From assembly GCA_016928935.1 (NCBI GenBank), contig JAFGJU010000149.1, positions 1-13,815 of the forward strand: DNA of 13,815 nucleotides. The letters run 5' to 3'. The notes below the pieces were generated by a model. It did not search any database, had not been told where the DNA came from, and saw only the letters and a list, made by a program, of their open reading frames with translations. The position numbers and the translations under genes were made by a program. This document shows, piece after piece, positions 5,683-11,307 of this stretch (positions are counted from its first letter, which is position 1; each line of letters begins with the position of its first letter). Source of the stretch: Candidatus Eiseniibacteriota bacterium. Lineage in GTDB: Bacteria > Eisenbacteria > RBG-16-71-46 > JAFGJU01.

Positions 5683-6684
5683 ATGTTCATAGACAGGGCG
5701 AAGATCGAAGTGAGCGCCGGACGCGGCGGAGACGGGTGCGTCAGTTTCAGGCGGGAGAAGTACGTCCCGAAGGGCGGGCCCGACGGCGGGGATGGCGGAC
5801 ACGGCGGCAGCATCACGCTCGTGGCCGACCCGCACATGCGCACGCTTCTGGACTTTCGGTTCAAGAGCATCTTCAAGGCTGAGCGCGGCGACCACGGCCA
5901 GGGCAACAACAAGTCGGGCAGGAGCGGCGACGAGGTCGTGATAAGGGTGCCGGCCGGGACCGTGGTCAGGGACGCGAGGACTCAGGAGGTGCTGGCGGAC
6001 CTGGTCCACGCCGGGGACCGCGTGCTCGTTGCCCGGGGCGGCAGGGGTGGGAGAGGGAACGCGCGGTTCGCCACTCCGACCGACAGGGCGCCTCGGAGAC
6101 ACGAGGAAGGCCGCGAGGGGGAGGCCAGGACCGTGGAGCTCGAGCTCAAGCTGATCGCGGACGTGGGCATAGTGGGTGTCCCCAACGTGGGGAAGTCCAC
6201 GCTCTTGTCCAAGATCTCCAGAGCCCGACCCAAGATCGACAGCTATCCGTTCACTACGCTGAGCCCGAACCTGGGACTTGTGAGCGCGGGCGAGGGCAGC
6301 GATTTCGTGGCGGCCGACATACCCGGCCTCATCGAGGGCTCTCACGCCGGCAGGGGATTGGGCCACGAGTTCCTGAGGCACGTCGAGCGGACGAGGATGC
6401 TCCTCTTTCTGCTGGACGCGTCGGATGAGAACCCGGGCAGCGATTACAGGCTGCTGGCGAGGGAACTTGAGGCTTACGGCAAGGGTCTTGTGGCCAAAAA
6501 GCGGGTTCTGTGTTTTAATAAGGTGGACCTGTTGGACGCCGAACAGTTGAGCCGGTTGCCGGCCGAGCTGGACGGCGTCGGGGTGCACAGGATCTCCGCC
6601 CTCACGGGCGAGGGGCTCAAGGAGCTTACCGCGGCTCTCTGGAAGGTCCTGCAGTCGGAGGCCGGCGGCCCGCACGAGGATTGA
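5683..6684 (+). CDS. obgE: Ribosome-associated GTPase Obg (CgtA)
   Basis: Obg binds and hydrolyses GTP, associates with the 50S subunit and takes part in ribosome maturation and the stringent/stress response. The 333-aa protein has the glycine-rich Obg fold at about 1-157 (FIDRAKIEVSAGRGGDGC, GGPDGGDGGHGG, ARGGRGGRGN). The GTPase domain follows: G1 GVPNVGKST at 165-173, the switch region YPFTTLSPNLG, G3 DIPGLIEG from 212, G4 NKVD at 279-282 and G5 SAL at 305-307. It ends soon after the GTPase domain, so the C-terminal OCT domain of some Gram-positives is absent. The ribosome site at ATG 5683 is weak. The gene is usually beside rplU-rpmA, which are not here; instead it follows the LeuCD-like pair and is probably read from that promoter. 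Confidence 0.96.
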   Translation: MFIDRAKIEVSAGRGGDGCVSFRREKYVPKGGPDGGDGGHGGSITLVADPHMRTLLDFRFKSIFKAERGDHGQGNNKSGRSGDEVVIRVPAGTVVRDARTQEVLADLVHAGDRVLVARGGRGGRGNARFATPTDRAPRRHEEGREGEARTVELELKLIADVGIVGVPNVGKSTLLSKISRARPKIDSYPFTTLSPNLGLVSAGEGSDFVAADIPGLIEGSHAGRGLGHEFLRHVERTRMLLFLLDASDENPGSDYRLLARELEAYGKGLVAKKRVLCFNKVDLLDAEQLSRLPAELDGVGVHRISALTGEGLKELTAALWKVLQSEAGGPHED

Positions 6685-6795
6685 CGGCCCGAGCCCGGTG
6701 CGGGAGGACGCGGATTGGACCGGCCGGAGCAACGCAGTGCCGGACCGGGGCGCACGCGGCGGCAGTGACCATTCCAGCTTCGAAGGGGAAGCCCG

Positions 6796-7563
6796 ATGGT
6801 TGACGAGAGAATCCCGCTCAGCAAGACATTGATCGACCTGAGGATCAAGGAGCTCGAGCTCGAGGAGAAGGCGCGCGTCATATCCGAGCTCAAGTCCAGG
6901 CAGGACGACGCCTCCATCAGGGAGTTGGCCGAGAAGCTTGCCGACGACAGCTGGCACCTGCGGGAGCTGGCAGTGCGTGGCCTGAGCGAGATCGGCCGCG
7001 CTGTCGAGGAGCCGGTGATAAGCATGCTGCCCGGCTCTCTCTGGTTCACCAGGGCCTGCGCGGCGGAAGTCCTCGGAAACATCAAGAGCAGGGCGGGAAT
7101 ACCCGCGTTGATAGACCTTCTGGACGACTGCAACGCGACCGTGAAAGACGCGGCTCGCAAGGCCCTGGTCAAGATGTGTGCCGGCGGAGACACGGTATGG
7201 GTCGCGAGGGCGGCGGTGTCCAGGGGTCTTGACGTCGCGGCGACAATCCAGGCTCTGCTCGAGAAAAACCGGAGAGAGCTGGCCGATTCCTTCTTCTCCA
7301 TGACGCGCGACAGCGAGCTGATGAAGGCCCCCCCCGACAGGGTTGAGAAGATGGCCGAAGAGATGTACGAGAAGTCCGAATCGCCCGACTTGATCTGGGA
7401 GGAGCTCACCAGCAAAGACAGACAGAAGGCCGGCTACGCCGGCCAGCCCGGGGACGCCGGCCAGGGTGCTGACGCGAGTGAAAACGCCGCTGGCTCGGAG
7501 GGCGCAACCGATACAGGCAAACAAGAGGGTGGCGGTGAGGCTGGAGAGCACAGAGGCCTGTAG
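6796..7563 (+). CDS. HEAT-repeat protein of unknown function
   Basis: The protein (255 aa) is helical, with HEAT-type repeats across roughly residues 35-135. Recognisable units are DDSWHLRELAVRGLSEIG, then WFTRACAAEVLGNIKSRAGI (PALIDLL follows), then NATVKDAARKALVKM. Such repeats normally form protein-binding scaffolds. The first 35 residues are charged and probably coiled-coil. The last 50 or so are low-complexity Gly/Ala/Asp/Glu and look disordered. There is no signal peptide or membrane segment, so it should be cytoplasmic. ATG 6796 has AAGGGGAA a few bases upstream. Its 3' end overlaps the start of dprA, suggesting a shared transcript. The partner is unknown. The 111-bp gap after obgE shows no clear terminator or promoter. 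Confidence 0.78.
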   Translation: MVDERIPLSKTLIDLRIKELELEEKARVISELKSRQDDASIRELAEKLADDSWHLRELAVRGLSEIGRAVEEPVISMLPGSLWFTRACAAEVLGNIKSRAGIPALIDLLDDCNATVKDAARKALVKMCAGGDTVWVARAAVSRGLDVAATIQALLEKNRRELADSFFSMTRDSELMKAPPDRVEKMAEEMYEKSESPDLIWEELTSKDRQKAGYAGQPGDAGQGADASENAAGSEGATDTGKQEGGGEAGEHRGL

Positions 7564-8644
7564 GGTCAGGCTCAAACTGGCTCTCGCCAGAGGAGTGCCT
7601 AGAGCCCGTCTTACGGCGCTTCTCAAGGCGGCAGGCTCGCCGGAAAAGATGTTCTCCCCCGACTGTGAGGGGCTCGCCCTGAATCTCTCCACGGAGTCCA
7701 CTCCGTTCTTTCCCCCGGAGCACATCGAAGAGGTGGACGGGCAGCTCGACTTGGCGAGAAAGGTTCGGGTTGACATCGTCGCGTTGACCGACCCCGAATA
7801 CCCTTCGCTGCTGAAGGAAATCCAATCTCCGCCCATCGTCATCTTCTCGCGGGGCACTCTCTCAGTCGTGTCCCTCCCGGCTGTGGCGGTGGTCGGGTCG
7901 AGGCGCTGTTCACACTCGGGGCTCCACGCCGCGGAGAAGCTGGGCCGCGGTTTGGCGAGCGCCGGGTTCGTGGTCGTGAGTGGAATGGCCAGGGGCATAG
8001 ACTCCGCGGCGCACAGGGGAGCGCTGGCAGCCGGCGGCACGACGGTGGCCGTACTGGGCTCCGGTGTGGACGTGTGCTACCCGAGAGAGAACAGGCGGCT
8101 TCTGGAAGAGATAGAAGAGCGGGGAGCGGTGCTGTCTGAGTTCCCGATGGGCACTCCTCCCTTGAGGCAGAACTTTCCACTTCGTAACAGGATAATCAGC
8201 GGCCTCAGCTCCGGTGTCGTGGTGGTCGAAGCGAGCGAGGAGAGCGGCGCCCTGGTGACGGCCATTCACGCGCTGGAGCAGAATCGGGAGCTGTTTGCAG
8301 TGCCGGGAGATACGACACTCTCTTCAACCGCCGGCTCAAACAGGCTCCTCAAGGAGGGCGCGAGACTTGTGACCTGTGCTCGGGACGTTGTCGAGGAGCT
8401 GGCCCCGTCCGTGGCCGCCGAGCTGGAACCGGTCCGGAGGGTGAGTGCTCCGCTCGAGCCCCTGTCACAGGACGAAGAGGACGTGCTGGAGTGCCTGTCC
8501 CACGTGCCGGTGCACGTGGACGAGCTGTGCGAGCAGCTCGGCAGGGAGGCGCCCGCCTTGCTGCCCGTGCTTCTGTCACTGGAGCTCAGGGGACTTGTCA
8601 GGCAGGAGCCCGGCAACCGCTACGTGAGGTCAGTGGAGACGTAG
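7535..8644 (+). CDS. dprA: DNA-processing protein DprA
   Basis: DprA binds incoming single-stranded DNA during natural transformation and loads RecA onto it. The 369-aa product has a divergent helical N-terminus. The Rossmann-like DNA-binding core follows: AVVGSRRCSHSG near 118, SGMARGID at 149-156, VAVLGSGVDVCYP, QNFPLRNRIISGLS, EASEESGALVTA, VPGDTTLSSTAGSNRLL. A C-terminal winged-helix (about 310-365, LSQDEEDVLECLSHVPVHVD) resembles the DprA WH domain. The start is uncertain: the frame is open to GTG 7466. GTG 7535 is preferred because AGAGGG lies five bases upstream and the family's first helix follows. It overlaps the HEAT gene by 29 bp. Beside a secretin of possible type IV pilus origin, it is compatible with competence, but no comEC or comEA is in view. 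Confidence 0.92.
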   Translation: MRLESTEACRVRLKLALARGVPRARLTALLKAAGSPEKMFSPDCEGLALNLSTESTPFFPPEHIEEVDGQLDLARKVRVDIVALTDPEYPSLLKEIQSPPIVIFSRGTLSVVSLPAVAVVGSRRCSHSGLHAAEKLGRGLASAGFVVVSGMARGIDSAAHRGALAAGGTTVAVLGSGVDVCYPRENRRLLEEIEERGAVLSEFPMGTPPLRQNFPLRNRIISGLSSGVVVVEASEESGALVTAIHALEQNRELFAVPGDTTLSSTAGSNRLLKEGARLVTCARDVVEELAPSVAAELEPVRRVSAPLEPLSQDEEDVLECLSHVPVHVDELCEQLGREAPALLPVLLSLELRGLVRQEPGNRYVRSVET

Positions 8645-9766
8645 TTGAAGTCCCAAGTCCACATCGAGAGATGCCCCGATTACTCCGAGGCGGAAGTCCG
8701 GGCCGCGGTGAGGAAGGGCCTGGAGGCCCTCGGCGGCCTCAAGAGACTGGTCAAGCCCGGCTGGCGCGTTCTGCTAAAGCCCAACCTACTCTCGGCGAGA
8801 CCTCCCGAAAGGGCAGTCACGACGCATCCGTCGTTGATCGCCGTCCTGGCGCGGGAAGTGAAGGCGTGCGGGGCAGTGCCGTTCTTGGGCGACAGCTCCG
8901 CCGGAGCGCTCAAGGGCGTGAGCAGGGTCTACAAGAACACCGGGATGGAGGACGTGTGCAACCGGGAGGGAGTCGAGATCGTGGGGTTCGAGGTCGCCGG
9001 CATCCACACGAGGACTCTCAACGGCCGCACTTACACGATATCCAGGCCGGTCCTGGATGCGGACTTTGTGATAAACGTCCCCAAGTTGAAGACCCACACT
9101 CTTGAGGTCTATACCGGGGCAATCAAGAACATGTTCGGCGCCATCCCCGGCCTTGCGAAGGCGGGCTGGCACAAGGCGCATCCCAAGCCCGACGAGTTCG
9201 CCGAGGTGCTGGTTGACGTATTCTCGCTGACCAAGCCGGGCCTAAACGTGATGGACGCCATCGTGGCAATGGAGGGCCCCGGCCCTTCTTCCGGAACACC
9301 CAGGCAGATGGGGCTGGTCCTCTTCAGCACCGACGGCCTGGCGATGGACGTCGTGGCGTGCGAGATAATAGGCGCCGGGGCCGGCGAGGTACCGACCAAT
9401 CGAGTGGCCGCCGAGAGGAAGCTGGGCGCATCAGTCCTCACCGACATACAGGTGACCGGCGCCGACCTTGCGGAGGTCTCCATCACGGACTTCGAAATAC
9501 CGTCAAACTTCCTGCACAGGTTGGTGCCTCGCGGCCTGCTGGGAATCCTGAGGAGGCACATCTGGATTCACCCCCGGGCCGACCGGGCCGACTGCAAGTT
9601 GTGCAACATGTGCGTGGAGGGCTGCCCGGTCGGAGCCATCACAAACACCGGAAGCGCACTTCATTTCGACTACGCGAAGTGTGTGACCTGTCTCTGCTGC
9701 CACGAGATCTGTCCGCACGACGCCATCGAGTTCGACATGAGCTGGCTTGCCAGGAGAATTACGTGA
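8645..9766 (+). CDS. DUF362 protein with C-terminal 2x[4Fe-4S] ferredoxin domain
   Basis: The protein (373 aa) joins an N-terminal DUF362 domain (about 20-290; LLKPNLLS, FVINVPKLKTHTLEVYTGAIKNMFGAIPG) to a ferredoxin-like module. That module holds two complete CxxCxxCxxxCP sites: Cys317/320/323/327 and Cys346/349/352/356, with an extra Cys351. DUF362 proteins are widespread in anaerobes and their role is not established; a redox or electron-transfer function is inferred from the clusters. It has no signal peptide and no Tat motif. The start is TTG 8645, the base after the dprA stop, supported by GGAG at 8635-8638 with six bases between; no better in-frame start lies nearby. The layout suggests translation coupled to dprA. 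Confidence 0.88.
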   Translation: MKSQVHIERCPDYSEAEVRAAVRKGLEALGGLKRLVKPGWRVLLKPNLLSARPPERAVTTHPSLIAVLAREVKACGAVPFLGDSSAGALKGVSRVYKNTGMEDVCNREGVEIVGFEVAGIHTRTLNGRTYTISRPVLDADFVINVPKLKTHTLEVYTGAIKNMFGAIPGLAKAGWHKAHPKPDEFAEVLVDVFSLTKPGLNVMDAIVAMEGPGPSSGTPRQMGLVLFSTDGLAMDVVACEIIGAGAGEVPTNRVAAERKLGASVLTDIQVTGADLAEVSITDFEIPSNFLHRLVPRGLLGILRRHIWIHPRADRADCKLCNMCVEGCPVGAITNTGSALHFDYAKCVTCLCCHEICPHDAIEFDMSWLARRIT

Positions 9767-9779
9767 GCGAAGGGCCGCC

Positions 9780-9798
9780 GGCCCTTTCCGAAAGGGCC
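9780..9798 (+). other. Short perfect hairpin between the DUF362 and acyltransferase genes
   Basis: GGCCCTTT (9780-9787) and AAAGGGCC (9791-9798) pair perfectly over a CCG loop. No T-tract follows, so it is not a standard intrinsic terminator. It may be an mRNA processing or stability element within the 58-bp gap, or a weak terminator. The role is inference. Confidence 0.4.
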
Positions 9799-9824
9799 AG
9801 GGTCGGCCGCGGGGTTGATACCGC

Positions 9825-10745
9825 ATGAGGCGCAAGACGTCCCACTTCTTCGTCTACCTGCTCGTCCTGGGCATCGTGAAGCTCGCCCAGGCGCTGCCGC
9901 ACGGAGCGGCCCTGCGCTTCGGCAGCTGGCTGGGGAGGTTTGCGTTCTCCGTAGCGCGCATGAGGCGCCGGATCGCGACCGATAACCTGCGCGCGGCGTT
10001 CCCCGATCACCCCGCGACGGAGCTCGAGAGAATCGCGCGGCGCACTTACAGGAACCTCGGCATGTCGCTGGTCGAGTACGCTAGACTGCCCGTGACGACG
10101 GCTGAGCAGATGGCCGAGAGGATCAGCGTCCGGGGGTTCGAGCACTTCGACGCGGCGCTCGAGCGCGGTAAGGGCGCGGTCCTGGTGACCGGCCACTTCG
10201 GGAGCTGGGAGCTGATGGGGGCGAGACTCAAGAGCCAGGGCTACCCGGTGAACTTCCTCGTGGGGGAGCAGAGCAACGCCGCCGTGGACAAGCTGATGAA
10301 CGACCTCAGAAAGTCACAAGGCATCGGCATAATATCGATGGGCGCCTCCATGAGGAACGTGCTCAAGGCGCTCAAGCAAAATCAGTTCGTGGCGATGCTT
10401 TCGGACCAGGACGCCGGGTCCAGGGGAGTGTTCGTCGATTTCCTGGGTAGGCCCGCGTCCACGCCCTTCGGGCCGGCCAGCTTCGCGGTCAGAACCGGCG
10501 CGGCGCTAATCTGTGGGTTCATGGTGAGGGAGGGGCTCTCGCGCCACCGCGTCACACTTGAAGCGCCGCTCCTGCCGGTGGAGGGAGCGGGGGACGAGGA
10601 GGAGTCGCTGAGACTGACGCAGGAGTACACGAGCCTCCTCGAAAGATACGTGCGAGACAAGCCGGACCACTGGCTGTGGCTCCACAGGCGTTGGAAGACG
10701 AGACCCGAGAGGGTGGCGGCTGCCCGGGCCGGGCGCGGGAGCTGA
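9825..10745 (+). CDS. LpxL/HtrB-family lipid A (lysophospholipid) acyltransferase
   Basis: This inner-membrane enzyme family transfers an acyl chain from acyl-ACP to a lipid A precursor (Kdo2-lipid IVA or similar). The 306-aa protein has an N-terminal hydrophobic anchor (about 8-25, FFVYLLVLGIVKLAQALP). The catalytic HFGSWE (HX4D/E type) is at His124-Glu129, followed by SDQDAG and GPASFAVRTGAALI. The typical C-terminus WLWLHRRWKTRP is also present. NLRAAFPDHPATELERIARRTYRNLG near residue 50 is also standard for the family. It supports a Gram-negative, lipid A-like envelope. Whether it acts as LpxL, LpxM or an acyltransferase for another lipid cannot be decided. The ribosome site before ATG 9825 is weak (GGGG about ten bases upstream). 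Confidence 0.9.
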   Translation: MRRKTSHFFVYLLVLGIVKLAQALPHGAALRFGSWLGRFAFSVARMRRRIATDNLRAAFPDHPATELERIARRTYRNLGMSLVEYARLPVTTAEQMAERISVRGFEHFDAALERGKGAVLVTGHFGSWELMGARLKSQGYPVNFLVGEQSNAAVDKLMNDLRKSQGIGIISMGASMRNVLKALKQNQFVAMLSDQDAGSRGVFVDFLGRPASTPFGPASFAVRTGAALICGFMVREGLSRHRVTLEAPLLPVEGAGDEEESLRLTQEYTSLLERYVRDKPDHWLWLHRRWKTRPERVAAARAGRGS

Positions 10746-10751
10746 GCGATT

Positions 10752-10790
10752 CGGCCCTCCGTGCGCGGCGATTTCCGCCGAGACGGGCCG
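10752..10790. terminator. Possible bidirectional terminator-like structure between convergent genes
   Basis: In the 71-bp gap between the converging acyltransferase and DUF3467 genes, CGGCG (10766-10770) pairs with CGCCG (10776-10780). An outer CGGCCC (10752-10757) pairs with GGGCCG (10785-10790). The position suits termination from both sides, but no T-tract follows on either strand, so the call is weak. Confidence 0.3.
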
Positions 10791-10816
10791 CGCCGGAACA
10801 GGCTCCGGGCGGGACG

Positions 10817-11107
10817 CTAGAAGCCTATCCCCTTCTGCTTGTCCGGCGGCGAGAAGGTCTTGATGGCGCCGTGCTGCGCCTCGTAGCGGCCGACGTTCTC
10901 TTTCAGCGCTTCCAACAGGCCCTTCACGTGGGCCGGGGTCATCACAATTCTCGCAAACACCTTGGTCTTGGGCAAGCCCGGCAACACGCGCGCGAAGTCC
11001 AGTACGAACTCGGCCGGCGAGTGGGTTATGAGGACCATGTTGGAGTAGATTCCCTCCGACTCCTTCTCTCCCAACTCGATGCTGATTGGCGGCTGTTTCT
11101 TCTCCAT
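10817..11107 (-). CDS. DUF3467 family protein
   Basis: This 96-aa protein matches the pattern I know for DUF3467: a short Ile/Glu-rich first strand (ISIELGEKESEGIYSN), MVLITHSPAEFVLDFARVLPG (about 24-44), TKVFARIVMTPAHVKGLLEALKENVGRYEAQHG, and a short variable tail. The family is small, cytoplasmic and of unknown function, found in many bacteria; the SPAEFVLDF and MTPAHVKGLL cores are its hallmarks. ATG 11107 has AAGGA about eleven bases upstream on the minus strand. It is transcribed away from the histidine kinase, and a promoter-like pair (TTGACT, TAGCCT) lies upstream. No functional link to the kinase can be shown. Confidence 0.87.
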   Translation of the reverse strand: MEKKQPPISIELGEKESEGIYSNMVLITHSPAEFVLDFARVLPGLPKTKVFARIVMTPAHVKGLLEALKENVGRYEAQHGAIKTFSPPDKQKGIGF

Positions 11108-11157
11108 TTGCAGTACCGTCCTTGCAGAATGTGTGCAAACCCGCGCCCGTCACAGGA

Positions 11158-11186
11158 AGGCTAGTCGAGGCGCGAGGGCAAGTCAA
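11158..11186 (-). promoter_or_regulatory. Possible promoter for the DUF3467 gene
   Basis: Read on the minus strand, TTGACT (11186-11181) is separated by 17 bp from TAGCCT (11163-11158). The -35 matches 5 of 6 bases; the -10 matches only the first two and last. The distance to ATG 11107 is suitable. It lies back to back with the kinase promoter. Confidence 0.35.
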
Positions 11187-11209
11187 GTCCGCATCTCGTT
11201 CAATTTATG

Positions 11210-11238
11210 TTGACAAGACTCGTCGCACGATAGATATT
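11210..11238 (+). promoter_or_regulatory. Sigma-70-like promoter for the histidine kinase operon
   Basis: Perfect TTGACA (11210-11215), a 17-bp spacer and GATATT (11233-11238, 4 of 6). Transcription would start near 11245. This puts the upstream in-frame starts at 11086 and elsewhere before the transcript and supports GTG 11308 as the kinase start, with a leader of about 60 nt. Confidence 0.6.
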
Positions 11239-11307
11239 GAGGAGGCAAGGGGTTACGTGCCGAATGGCACGGAGATTGCTGACATTTACGCGGTGCAGGA
11301 GTGCGTC

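Noticed and set aside
5665..8040. 791-codon open frame on the minus strand across obgE, the HEAT gene and dprA
   Set aside because: Long antisense frames are expected at this GC content. It crosses three well-supported plus-strand genes and has no recognisable motif.
11086..11307. N-terminal extension of the kinase to the first start in frame
   Set aside because: It would overlap the DUF3467 coding start, lies partly upstream of a good promoter, and has no conserved sequence; GTG 11308 has a proper ribosome site.
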